A stretch of 64,000 nucleotides of DNA. Origin: Pseudomonas sp. UBA4617. GTDB taxonomy: Bacteria > Pseudomonadota > Gammaproteobacteria > Pseudomonadales > Pseudomonadaceae. A program made the translations under genes and the position numbers. Positions 9,701 through 18,044 of this stretch are shown piece by piece. Position 1 is the first letter of the stretch. The number at the start of each line of letters is the position of its first letter. The stretch covers positions 124,001 to 188,000 of the forward strand of contig NZ_DGIR01000009.1 in assembly GCF_002386445.1 (NCBI RefSeq). Reading direction: 5' to 3'. Under the pieces are notes generated by a model. That model did not search any database. It worked only from the letters and a program-made list of their open reading frames with translations, and was not told the origin of the DNA.

Positions 9701-11590
9701 TCACCCAGCCCTGGGCAAGTCCGCCAGCACCGCTTCGATCTCCCCGAGCACCGCCGGGTCATCCAGGGTCGAAGGCGGCACGTAGTCCTGCCCGTCGGCA
9801 ATCTTGCGCAGCACGGCCCGCAGGATTTTCCCCGAGCGGGTCTTGGGCAGCCGCTTCACCAGACGTACCCGGTTGAAGCAGGCCAATGCACCAATCTCTT
9901 CGCGCACGCTACCCACCAGCTCCACCAGCAACTGCGCCTCGGCGATGCCCTCGCCATCCTTGAGCACCACCAGGGCCAGTGGCACCTGCCCCTTGATCTC
10001 GTCATGCACGCCAATTACAGCGCACTCGGCCACTGCCGGATGACGCGCCACCAGGTCCTCCATCTCGCCGGTGGACAGCCGGTGCCCGGACACGTTGATC
10101 ACGTCATCGGTGCGGCCCATGATGTAGACAAAACCTTCGTCGTCCAGATAACCACCATCGCCGGTGTGGTAGTACCCCGGGTAGGTGCGCAGGTAAGCCT
10201 GCAGGTAACGTTCGTGATCGCCCCACAGCGTCTGGCTGCACCCGGGAGGCAGCGGCAAGGCAATGACGATTGAACCCTGGTGGTTCGGCCCCAGCAAATG
10301 GCCCTCGTCATCCAGCACCTGCACATGGTAGCCCGGCACCGCGCGGTTGCTGGACCCCGGCTTTGCCGCGCTGCCCTCCAGCCCGACGCAGGGTGCGGTG
10401 ACCGGCCAGCCGGTCTCGGTCTGCCACCAATGGTCGTGCACCGGCTTGCCAGTGACCCGCTCCAGCCACTCGTGGGTGCTGGAATCGAGTTTCTCACCCG
10501 CCAGGAACAACTGGCGCAGCGAACTCAGGTCGTGCTTGCGGATCAGCGCGCCGTCCGGGTCTTCCTTGCGGATGGCGCGCATGGCGGTGGGCGCACAGAA
10601 CAGGGCATTGACCTGGTATTGCTCCACTACCCGCCAGTAGGCCGCAGCGTCCGGGGTGCGGATCGGCTTGCCTTCGTAGAACACCGTGGTGCAGCCACCC
10701 ATCAGCGGCCCATAGACGATCAGCGAATGGCCGACCACCCAGCCGACATCGGAAATGCCCCACCACACGTCGCCCGCCTGCATGCCGTAGATGTGGCGCA
10801 TGGCGTAGCACAGCGCCACGGCGTTGCCGCCGTTTTCACGCACGATGCCCTTGGGTTTGCCGGTGGTACCCGAGGTGTACATGATGTACAGCGGGTCGCC
10901 CGCATCCAGCTCGACTGGCGGCACCGGATCGGCGCTTGCCAAGGCCTTCTGCCAGTCCAGGTCACGCCCCGCTTGCAGTTCGGCGTGGGCTTGTGGCCGT
11001 TGCAGGACCAGCACGTTGCGCGGCTGGTGCCGGGCCAGTTGCAGGGCGCGGTCGACCAGCGGCTTGTAGGCGATCACCCGGTCGAACTCCAGCCCGCAGG
11101 ATGCCGTCAGCAGCAACGTTGGCCGGGCGTCGTCGATGCGCAAGGCCAGTTCGTTGGCGGCAAAGCCACCGAACACCACCGAGTGCACCGCACCGATCCG
11201 CGCACAGGCCAGCATGGCCATGGCCGCCTGCGGCACCATGGGCATGTAGATGATCACCCCGTCGCCCTTGTTCACCCCCAGTTGGCGCAGCAAACCGGCC
11301 AGGCGTGCCACCTCGTCGCGCAACTGATGGTAGGTATAGGCCTGCTGCACGCCGGTCACCGGCGAATCGTAGATCAGCGCCAGTTGCTCGCCCCGACCCT
11401 GCTCGATCTGATGATCGAGGGCCAGGTAGCAGCTGTTCAGGCGGCCATCGGCGAACCAGCGGTGGGTACCGTCGGCATTGTCCTGCAAGGTCAGGGCAGG
11501 CTTGCGGTACCAGGCCAGGTGCGCGGCCTGTTCAGCCCAGAATGCGGCAGGGTCGGTAATGGAGTGGGCGTAACTGTGCTGGTAGCTCAT
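9701..11590 (-). CDS. prpE: propionyl-CoA synthetase-like AMP-forming ligase
   Basis: An acetyl/propionyl-CoA synthetase of 629 residues that activates short-chain acids with ATP and CoA. The P-loop YTSGTTGKPKG is followed by IVRENGG, closer to PrpE than to AcsA. Adenylate motifs WWQTETGWP, HTGDGG and GRTDDVINVSGHRLST are intact, and the C-terminal PKTRSGKILR carries the catalytic, acetylatable Lys. The N-terminal ACAS extension (SITDPAAFWAEQA) is present. No prpBCD genes are next to it, so acetate or another short acid may be the substrate. It is divergent from a LysR gene that may control it. Confidence 0.87.
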   Translation of the reverse strand: MSYQHSYAHSITDPAAFWAEQAAHLAWYRKPALTLQDNADGTHRWFADGRLNSCYLALDHQIEQGRGEQLALIYDSPVTGVQQAYTYHQLRDEVARLAGLLRQLGVNKGDGVIIYMPMVPQAAMAMLACARIGAVHSVVFGGFAANELALRIDDARPTLLLTASCGLEFDRVIAYKPLVDRALQLARHQPRNVLVLQRPQAHAELQAGRDLDWQKALASADPVPPVELDAGDPLYIMYTSGTTGKPKGIVRENGGNAVALCYAMRHIYGMQAGDVWWGISDVGWVVGHSLIVYGPLMGGCTTVFYEGKPIRTPDAAAYWRVVEQYQVNALFCAPTAMRAIRKEDPDGALIRKHDLSSLRQLFLAGEKLDSSTHEWLERVTGKPVHDHWWQTETGWPVTAPCVGLEGSAAKPGSSNRAVPGYHVQVLDDEGHLLGPNHQGSIVIALPLPPGCSQTLWGDHERYLQAYLRTYPGYYHTGDGGYLDDEGFVYIMGRTDDVINVSGHRLSTGEMEDLVARHPAVAECAVIGVHDEIKGQVPLALVVLKDGEGIAEAQLLVELVGSVREEIGALACFNRVRLVKRLPKTRSGKILRAVLRKIADGQDYVPPSTLDDPAVLGEIEAVLADLPRAG

Positions 11591-11770
11591 ATCGAGGGAA
11601 ACCCGGTATTTGTTGTTATTGAAGGGCGAAACCTGAGTATGGACCGCTACACCGCCACCGCCATGGGACTAACGTCACAACCGACCTGCAAATTTGCAGA
11701 CAGCGCAAAAGCGCCCCATGACGGTGCGAAGCCTCTAGAATAGGCCACCCCTTTTACCGGCGAGCAGCTC

Positions 11771-12637
11771 ATGGATATAGACCAGGCCCGAACCTTTCTG
11801 GAAATCGTGCGTTGCGGCAGTCTGGTTGCCGCCGCCGAGCGCCTGTTCGTGTCGCAGACGGCGATTACCGCGCGGGTGCAGCGCCTGGAACAGCAACTGG
11901 GTTGCCAACTGTTCGTGCGCAGCCGCAGCGGCGCCAGCCTCACCAGTGACGGCGAGGCGTTCGTCAGTTATGCCAACCAGCTGGTACAGACCTGGGAAGC
12001 CGCACGCCGCGACCTGCCACTGCCGCAAGGTTGCCAGCAAGTGCTGCATGTCGGCGGCGAGGTCAGCCTGGGCAACCCGATGCTGCTCGACTGGGTCAGC
12101 GCCCTGCACCGCGAGCTCCCCAGCCATGCCATCCGTAGCGAGGTGAGCGATGGTGACGCGCTGCTGCGCAAGGTCGAAATGGGCCTGCTGGATGCCGCGC
12201 TGGTCTACCAGCCGACCTACGGCCCGGGCCTGCAGGTGGAGCAGTTGATGGAAGAAAAGCTGATTCGCGTGCGCCGGGTCGAGCGGCCAGACCCGTACAT
12301 CTACATCGACTGGGGCGAGGCCTTCCGCCGCCAGCACGATGCCGCCCTGCCCGACTGCGCGCGCCCGGCGCTGAGTTTCAACCTGGGCCCGCTGGCATTG
12401 CAGTTCATTCTCGACCAGGGCGGCAGTGGTTACTTCCGCACGCGGGTGGTGCAAGCCTACCTGGACAGCGGAGTGTTCGAGCGGGTACCGCAAGCGCCGG
12501 AGTTCACCTACCCCACCTTTCTGGTGTACCCGCGCAAACGCGACAGCGACGCCCTGCAACAGGCTTTTGCCATCCTCCGCAGGCTGATAGCCGCCGGCAG
12601 CAGCGACTGGTCACAACGCTGGGACCCGCTGGCCTGA
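11771..12637 (+). CDS. LysR-type transcriptional regulator
   Basis: A 288-residue regulator with an N-terminal winged helix (DIDQARTFLEIVRCGSLVAAAERLFVSQTAITARVQRLE split over residues 2-40) and a co-inducer domain after about residue 90. LysR proteins often control the divergent gene, here prpE, from the 180-base intergenic region at 11591-11770. The effector is unknown. Its last 27 bases overlap the end of the convergent HPP-CBS gene. Confidence 0.9.
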   Translation: MDIDQARTFLEIVRCGSLVAAAERLFVSQTAITARVQRLEQQLGCQLFVRSRSGASLTSDGEAFVSYANQLVQTWEAARRDLPLPQGCQQVLHVGGEVSLGNPMLLDWVSALHRELPSHAIRSEVSDGDALLRKVEMGLLDAALVYQPTYGPGLQVEQLMEEKLIRVRRVERPDPYIYIDWGEAFRRQHDAALPDCARPALSFNLGPLALQFILDQGGSGYFRTRVVQAYLDSGVFERVPQAPEFTYPTFLVYPRKRDSDALQQAFAILRRLIAAGSSDWSQRWDPLA

Positions 12638-13765
12638 ACCCTCTGTGCGGCTGAGCAACTGGCGCTTGAGGCCGGCGATCAGGTCGGTCTGGGTGATCAC
12701 CCCCACCAACTGGTCGCCATCGACCACCGGCAGACAATGCAGGCCCTGCTCGCACAGCAACGGCAGCAACCGCTCCAGCGGGTGCTGGCTGCTGACGCTG
12801 ATGACCCGACGGCTCATTACCTGTGCCATGCGTATCGCCTTGCGGCTGAACAAGCCACGCCAACTGAAACGGCCCCGCAGCATGGCCGGGCCGACCAGGT
12901 CGCTGAGGCTGACGATACCTACCAGCTTGCCGTGCTGCAGCACCGGCAGGGTTTTCAGGTGATGGCTGGCCAGCATCCGCCAGGCCTGCTCCAGAGTGGT
13001 TTCGGGCGAGGCGAACTGAACATCGCGGGACATGACCGAGGCTGCGGTGATACCGCCGAGGCTGCGTTGCAGGGCGTGCTGTTCGGTGGCCAGGATGATG
13101 CGTTCCAGTTCGTCACGGGTGACGTCGACGAACTCGCCCAGTTCACCCAGCGCCTGATCCAGGTCTTCACCACGGATGCCGACCCGCTCGCTGGGCAGCG
13201 GGTCATGGGTATGGTGCAGGTCCTTGCGTGGCGCGGCGCCTTTCGGGTAGCACACGCCCGTCAGGCGGTTGTAGAGGACCGCAACTGCCACCAGGATCAG
13301 TGCATTGAGCAATACCGGCTCCAGCAGCCGATCGCCCATGGCGCTCAGCCCCGAGTCGGCCAGCACCGCGCTCACCGCCACGCCGCCACCCGGGGGGTGC
13401 AGGCAGCGCAGCAGGCACATCACCAGGATCGAGATACCCAAGGCAGCGGCGGCCACCCACAACTCGGCGCCGAAGCTCTGGCGCATGGCCAAGCCGACCA
13501 CGCCGGCCACGGCGTAGCTGCCCAGCACCGGCCAGGGCTGGGCCAACGGGCCGGAATGCACGGCGAACACCAGCACCGCCGATGCCGCCAGCGGACCGAG
13601 CAGGTGCAAGGCGATGCCAGTGCCGAAGGCCATGCTGGTCAGCCAGCCGGCGAGGAACAGGCCGAGCAACGCGCCGATAGCGGCACGCAACCATTCTCTA
13701 GGGGGAATATTCAGCGGCGCAGGCAACAGCCGCTGCAGACGACTTTCGGAACGCGAGGCAGACAT
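12611..13765 (-). CDS. HPP family membrane protein with CBS pair
   Basis: A 384-residue fusion of an HPP membrane domain and a regulatory CBS pair. Four to five hydrophobic helices lie within residues 25-165, with the defining HPP motif in LRCLHPPGGGVAVSA. After a soluble linker, two CBS domains follow (about 240-295 and 315-370, with VMSRDVQFASPETTLEQA and VMSRRVISVSSQHPLERL). HPP proteins are linked to nitrite transport in plants and cyanobacteria; CBS pairs usually bind adenosine nucleotides. The substrate here is unknown. Confidence 0.88.
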   Translation of the reverse strand: MSASRSESRLQRLLPAPLNIPPREWLRAAIGALLGLFLAGWLTSMAFGTGIALHLLGPLAASAVLVFAVHSGPLAQPWPVLGSYAVAGVVGLAMRQSFGAELWVAAAALGISILVMCLLRCLHPPGGGVAVSAVLADSGLSAMGDRLLEPVLLNALILVAVAVLYNRLTGVCYPKGAAPRKDLHHTHDPLPSERVGIRGEDLDQALGELGEFVDVTRDELERIILATEQHALQRSLGGITAASVMSRDVQFASPETTLEQAWRMLASHHLKTLPVLQHGKLVGIVSLSDLVGPAMLRGRFSWRGLFSRKAIRMAQVMSRRVISVSSQHPLERLLPLLCEQGLHCLPVVDGDQLVGVITQTDLIAGLKRQLLSRTEGSGQRVPAL

Positions 13766-13863
13766 TTAGGTAATCAGGATCTTTTTTTCTGGTTGGAAAG
13801 AAAACCCGGCAGCGGTGGCCTGAGTTTCGTGCACGGGATTGTGCCGGGCGGGACCAGATTGGA

Positions 13864-13907
13864 CTAATGCAAAAAAATGCCGGTGCACTGCAATTTTTTT
13901 GCATTAG
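13864..13907. repeat. 44-base AT-rich palindrome
   Basis: CTAATGCAAAAAAAT at 13864-13878 pairs perfectly with the arm at 13893-13907, and the centre is GTGCAC on the same dyad. It lies between the sensor kinase stop (13938) and the HPP-CBS start (13765). A minus-strand terminator for the kinase operon is likely, though a dyad this symmetrical could also bind protein. Confidence 0.7.
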
Positions 13908-13937
13908 TGATACTGGGGGCCGCTTTGCGGCCCGGCA

Positions 13938-15257
13938 TTATCGAGCCTTGCGCGGCAGGTCGATGCTGACCCGCAACCCACCCAGCGGGCTCTCCAGCAG
14001 CGCCAGGCGCCCGCCCCAGGCTTCAACGATATCGCGTACGATGCCAAGCCCCAGGCCATGCCCGTCAACCTGCTCGTCCAGCCGCGAACCACGTTCCAGC
14101 ACTTGTTGCCGCTGTTCCTCGGGAATACCCGGGCCATCATCATCGACCCACAGCTGGTAGCCCTCGGCATCCGCCGCAACGCCCAGGCGCACCTCGCTGT
14201 CGGCCCACTTGCAGGCATTGTCGAGCAGGTTGCCGAGCAATTCGAGGACATCCTCGCGGTCCCATGGCAGCAAAAGCCCGGGCGGCACATCGCTGGCCAG
14301 CAACAAGCCCTCGCCATGGATCATGCCCAGCGTCCCCAGCAGCCCCGGCAATTCGGCGTCACAATCGAACTGCGCACCTGGCAGCGCGTCACCCGCCAGC
14401 CGCGCCCGGTTCAGCTCGCGTGCCAAGCGTTGCTGGATCTGCTCCAGTTGCTCGCGCATCTGCGCACGGACCTCGGGCAAGTCGTTCAGGCGCTCGCTGG
14501 AAGCCAGGCTCAGCAGCACCGCCAGCGGTGTCTTCAGCGCATGGCCAAGGTTGCCCAGTGCATTGCGCGAACGGCGCAGGCTGTCTTCGGTATGCGTCAA
14601 CAAATGGTTGACCTGCCCCACCAACGGCGCCAGTTCGCTGGGCACTCGGGCGTCCAGCTGTGAGCGCTGGCCCTGCTGCAACTGGGCAATCTGCTGGCGC
14701 GCCCGCTCCAGCGGCCGCAGCGAGCGGGTCACGGTGATGCGCTGCAACACCAGCACCAGGATCAGTGCCACCAGGCCCATGCCCAGGCCGATCTGCTGCA
14801 TGCGCCGGAACCCTTCGCGTACCGGCGAATAATCCTGCGCCACGCTGATCGAGATGTCCTGGCCCAGGCGCCGGTAGTCGGCGCGCAGGGCCAGCAACTG
14901 CTGGCCTTCGGGCCCCAGCGCGTGGCTGTCGGAAAGCCCCGGCGTCGCAGGTTTGGGCATGTCCAGGTCCCACAGCGAGCGAGAGCGCCAGGTGCCTTTA
15001 TCGAAATCGATGCGGAAGTAATAACCGGAAAATGGCCGCTGGTAAGCCGCCGAGATACGCCGCTCATCCAGTTGCAGGCCCGAAGGCCCGCGCACCAGCG
15101 CCACCAGCAGGTTTTCGCTTTCCTTGCGCAGGCCATTTTCCAGGTAGCGCTGCAGGCCGGCCTCGAATAGCCACAAGGTCAGTTGTGCCAGCACCAGGCC
15201 GACCACCACCAGTACCGCCACCAGGCCCAGGCTCAGGCGCGCCTGGATCGACTTCAC
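13938..15257 (-). CDS. two-component sensor histidine kinase
   Basis: A membrane sensor kinase of 439 residues. Transmembrane segments lie at about 9-31 and 163-183, enclosing a periplasmic domain of about 130 residues. A HAMP segment follows, then HisKA with GNLGHALKTPLAVL (His within GHALKTP) and an HATPase with NLLDNACKWA, DDDGPGIP and GHGLGLGIV. The layout is PhoQ-like. The start overlaps the stop of the regulator gene by four bases, and two PepSY genes come first in the operon, so the pair may sense an envelope signal. Confidence 0.9.
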   Translation of the reverse strand: MKSIQARLSLGLVAVLVVVGLVLAQLTLWLFEAGLQRYLENGLRKESENLLVALVRGPSGLQLDERRISAAYQRPFSGYYFRIDFDKGTWRSRSLWDLDMPKPATPGLSDSHALGPEGQQLLALRADYRRLGQDISISVAQDYSPVREGFRRMQQIGLGMGLVALILVLVLQRITVTRSLRPLERARQQIAQLQQGQRSQLDARVPSELAPLVGQVNHLLTHTEDSLRRSRNALGNLGHALKTPLAVLLSLASSERLNDLPEVRAQMREQLEQIQQRLARELNRARLAGDALPGAQFDCDAELPGLLGTLGMIHGEGLLLASDVPPGLLLPWDREDVLELLGNLLDNACKWADSEVRLGVAADAEGYQLWVDDDGPGIPEEQRQQVLERGSRLDEQVDGHGLGLGIVRDIVEAWGGRLALLESPLGGLRVSIDLPRKAR

Positions 15258-15922
15258 GCCGCGCTCCCGGCATAGATGTAACCTTGCCCGCGACGGGTCT
15301 CGATGACACTGCGACCCAGCTTGCGCCGCAAGTGGTTGACGTGCACTTCCAGCACGTTGGAATCGCGCTCGGTCTCACCGTCGTAAAGGTGTTCGGCCAG
15401 ATGGCTCTTGGACAGGATCTGCTGCGGATGCAGCATGAAGTAGCGCAACAGGCGGAACTCGGCGGCTGTCAGCTGAATTTCCACGCCATCACGGATCACG
15501 CACTGGCGGCTTTCATCCAACTGCAGGCCGGCCGCTTCCAGCGTCGGCTGGTTGGCCAGCCCACGGGCACGACGCAGCAGAGCCTGGATTCGCAGTTGCA
15601 GTTCTTCAGGATGAAAGGGTTTGCTCAGGTAATCGTCAGCCCCGGCCTTCAAGCCTTCGATACGCTCGGCCCACGAGCCGCGCGCGGTGAGGATCAGCAC
15701 CGGCGTGGCCAGCCCGGCAGCGCGCCATTGGGCCAACACTTCAAGGCCCGGCAAGCCTGGCAAGCCAAGGTCAAGGATGATCAGGTCGTAAGGTTCGCTC
15801 TGGCCCTGGTACACGGCGTCGCGGCCATCGGCCAGCCAATCGACAGCATAGCCTTGGCGTTGCAGGCCGCTGGTCAGTTCGTCCGCGAGCGGGACATTAT
15901 CTTCGACTAGCAACAGGCGCAT
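15254..15922 (-). CDS. OmpR/PhoP-family response regulator
   Basis: A 222-residue regulator with an N-terminal receiver (E7-D8, D51 in LIILDLGLPG, Lys in YLSKPFHPEE) and a C-terminal winged helix (LTAAEFRLLRYFM, ERDSNVLEVHVNHLRRKLG, IETRRGQGYIY). Its start codon directly abuts the stop of the upstream PepSY gene and its stop overlaps the kinase start, so the proteins are made together. Confidence 0.92.
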   Translation of the reverse strand: MRLLLVEDNVPLADELTSGLQRQGYAVDWLADGRDAVYQGQSEPYDLIILDLGLPGLPGLEVLAQWRAAGLATPVLILTARGSWAERIEGLKAGADDYLSKPFHPEELQLRIQALLRRARGLANQPTLEAAGLQLDESRQCVIRDGVEIQLTAAEFRLLRYFMLHPQQILSKSHLAEHLYDGETERDSNVLEVHVNHLRRKLGRSVIETRRGQGYIYAGSAA

Positions 15923-16237
15923 TCAGTCGTCTTCCTCGTCCTTGAGCAGGGTACCGGTGCTGGCATCGAGCTTGATCTCGCGCACCACACCTTCGGTCGT
16001 CAGCAACTCGACCTCATATTCGTAGCGATCATCATCTTCTTCCAGTTCGGCCTCCAGCAGGCGCGCCCCGGGGTGACGCCCCAGGGCGGCTTCCAGCAGG
16101 TGCTCGAGCGGCAGGATGATGCCCTTCTGGCGCAACTCCAGGGCTTCGTCCTGGTCAAGGTCGCGGGCTATGGCCAGCGAGCATGTGGCCAGCAGCGTCA
16201 GCGCAAGGTAGCGTGCCGACCGCGGTAGGTGGATCAT
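15923..16237 (-). CDS. PepSY domain periplasmic protein 1
   Basis: A 104-residue exported protein with a hydrophobic signal (YLALTLLATCSLAIA), then a PepSY domain: LPLEHLLEAALGRHPGARLLEAELEEDDDRYEYEVELLT and VREIKLDASTGTLLKDEEDD. The ATG at 16237 overlaps the stop of the second PepSY gene by one base (TGATG). PepSY domains may bind metals or inhibit proteases. Here it is probably an accessory or target of the two-component system. Confidence 0.87.
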   Translation of the reverse strand: MIHLPRSARYLALTLLATCSLAIARDLDQDEALELRQKGIILPLEHLLEAALGRHPGARLLEAELEEDDDRYEYEVELLTTEGVVREIKLDASTGTLLKDEEDD

Positions 16238-16545
16238 CAGTTGTCCCGCGCGTCCTTCAGGACTTCTCCGGTCTTGGCGTCCAGATCGACGTCCCACTCG
16301 ACATTCTGCGTATCACGCAGCTCGACCTTGTAGATGTAGCGACCGTATTCGTCTTCGAGCTCCGAGTCGGTAACAGTGGCGCCGGGGTGCTTGGCCACGG
16401 CGGCAGCCTTGAGCTCATCCAGCGACTTGATGGTCTTGGCATTGACCAGTTTGACGACTTCGTCGGGCTGCACGTCCTTGGCAAAGGCGGCGTTGGCGCC
16501 CACGGCGAGGGCGGCGGCGGTGAACAGGGCAGTCAAGGTTTTCAT
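16237..16545 (-). CDS. PepSY domain periplasmic protein 2
   Basis: A 102-residue exported protein, first in the operon. It starts at 16545 behind AGGAGAG, has a clear signal peptide ending ANAAFA, and a PepSY domain closing with WDVDLDAKTGEVLKD. It is a paralogue of the next gene and shares its acidic C-terminus. The 183 bases upstream, up to the patatin gene, hold the divergent promoters, including TATAAT at 16696-16701 facing the patatin gene. Confidence 0.87.
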   Translation of the reverse strand: MKTLTALFTAAALAVGANAAFAKDVQPDEVVKLVNAKTIKSLDELKAAAVAKHPGATVTDSELEDEYGRYIYKVELRDTQNVEWDVDLDAKTGEVLKDARDN

Positions 16546-16728
16546 CGTTCTTCTCTCCTGAGAACTGTACAAGTTGTCTACGGGGTTAAGATTACCCAGC
16601 AGTCCTTAATTCAACCTGAAAACAATTGCCGGCATGATAGCGCAGGTCAATGGGCCAGCGGCTTGTCGACCTGCACAGCGACCCGGCAGCGTCCCTATAA
16701 TGCCCAATCACCGCACAAGAGACCCGTC

Positions 16729-17808
16729 ATGAGCGCCATCCAGGTCAAGTATCCCGCCCTTACCTTCAAGGCCGGCCAGCGTGCCCTGCGGCAGATTCGC
16801 GAGCGCGGCTTGCAGGCAGCTGACGTCGGCGTGCTGCCGGGCGCGGCGGGTGGGCCGAAGCCGCTAGGCATCCAGGGCCTGGACCTGGCATTGTTCGGGG
16901 AATGGCTGCCGTCTGCGCCCCGTCAGCGCGCCCTGATCGGTGCTTCGATTGGTGCCTGGCGCTTTGCCAGCGCCTGCCTCGACGACCCGGTCGCGGGTAT
17001 CCGTCGCCTGGGCGAACTGTACACCGAGCAGGATTTTGCCAAGGGCGTCACACCCGCCGAGATCAGCCGCAGTTGCCAGCGCATGCTCGATGACCTGTTG
17101 CAAGGCCGCGACGGCGAGTTGCTGGCCAACCCGAACTATCGCCTCAACATCCTGGTGGTGAAAAGCCATGGCCACCTCGCCCATGATCACCGCGGCCGCC
17201 TGGGCCTTGGCCTGGGCTCGGTGGTGGCCAGCAACCTGCTTGGCCGGGCACGGCTGGCCCGTCATTTCGAGCGCATCATTCTGCACGATGGCCGCGCCAC
17301 CCCGCCGCTCGAGTCACTTACCGACTTCCCCTCGCGCTGCCTGCCACTAGACCTGACCAACCTGCGCCACGCCCTGCTCGCCTCAGGCTCGATTCCGCTG
17401 GTCATGCAAGGGGTCAGGGACATTCCTGGCGCGGGCACCGGCACCTACCGCGACGGCGGCCTGCTCGATTACCACCTCGACCTGCCCTACCGCGGCGACG
17501 ACCTGGTGCTGTACCCGCACTTCACCGATAAGGTGGTACCCGGCTGGTTCGACAAGGCCCTGCCGTGGCGCAAGGGCGACGCCACGCGCCTGCAGAACGT
17601 GCTGCTGATGACACCCTCGCCGCAATACCTGGCCGCCCTGCCCTATGGCAAGCTGCCAGACCGTAACGACTTCAAGCGCTTCATGGGGGACGCTCCAAGC
17701 CGCAAGCGTTACTGGTACAAGGCGATTGCCGAAAGCCAGCGCCTGGGCGACGAGTTGCTGGAACTGATCACCACCGGGCGGTTGCACGAACGCCTGCGAG
17801 CCTTGTAG
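16729..17808 (+). CDS. patatin-like phospholipase
   Basis: A 359-residue alpha/beta hydrolase of the patatin type, predicted to cleave acyl esters of lipids. The oxyanion loop is near PGAAGGPKP, the nucleophile Ser lies in GASIGAWR (GxSxG), and the catalytic Asp is likely in the YRDGGLLDY motif (DGG). No signal peptide is seen. It is the last intact host gene before the prophage and reads toward the att site. Confidence 0.83.
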   Translation: MSAIQVKYPALTFKAGQRALRQIRERGLQAADVGVLPGAAGGPKPLGIQGLDLALFGEWLPSAPRQRALIGASIGAWRFASACLDDPVAGIRRLGELYTEQDFAKGVTPAEISRSCQRMLDDLLQGRDGELLANPNYRLNILVVKSHGHLAHDHRGRLGLGLGSVVASNLLGRARLARHFERIILHDGRATPPLESLTDFPSRCLPLDLTNLRHALLASGSIPLVMQGVRDIPGAGTGTYRDGGLLDYHLDLPYRGDDLVLYPHFTDKVVPGWFDKALPWRKGDATRLQNVLLMTPSPQYLAALPYGKLPDRNDFKRFMGDAPSRKRYWYKAIAESQRLGDELLELITTGRLHERLRAL

Positions 17809-17861
17809 CGACCATGCTGGTAGACTGCGCGCATTCTTGATTCATACAGAGTTACGACAGC

Positions 17862-17999
17862 GTGGAAATCTTCAAGGATTCCACAGTGGATTCCCGCCGA
17901 AAACCGAGCGATACCACAAACAGCCATGACGCCCTGAATGCGGCGTCATTGGCGTATCGCCGCGTACCATTCTGTACCTTCCCAATCCCGAAAACGTAG
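17862..17999 (+). pseudogene. queD: 5' remnant of a queD-like gene at the prophage junction
   Basis: A GTG-started frame reads VEIFKDSTVDS, matching the start of QueD/6-carboxytetrahydropterin synthase proteins (EIFKEFTFESAHRLP type), then diverges and stops at 17999 after 45 codons. The integrase starts 46 bases further on. I infer that the phage entered near the start of this gene, so the chromosomal copy is cut. The remaining gene should lie beyond the right end of the prophage, outside the window. Confidence 0.5.
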
Positions 18000-18044
18000 T
18001 ACATCATCCAGTACATCCAACACACAGCGAGAGGCAATGTACTA

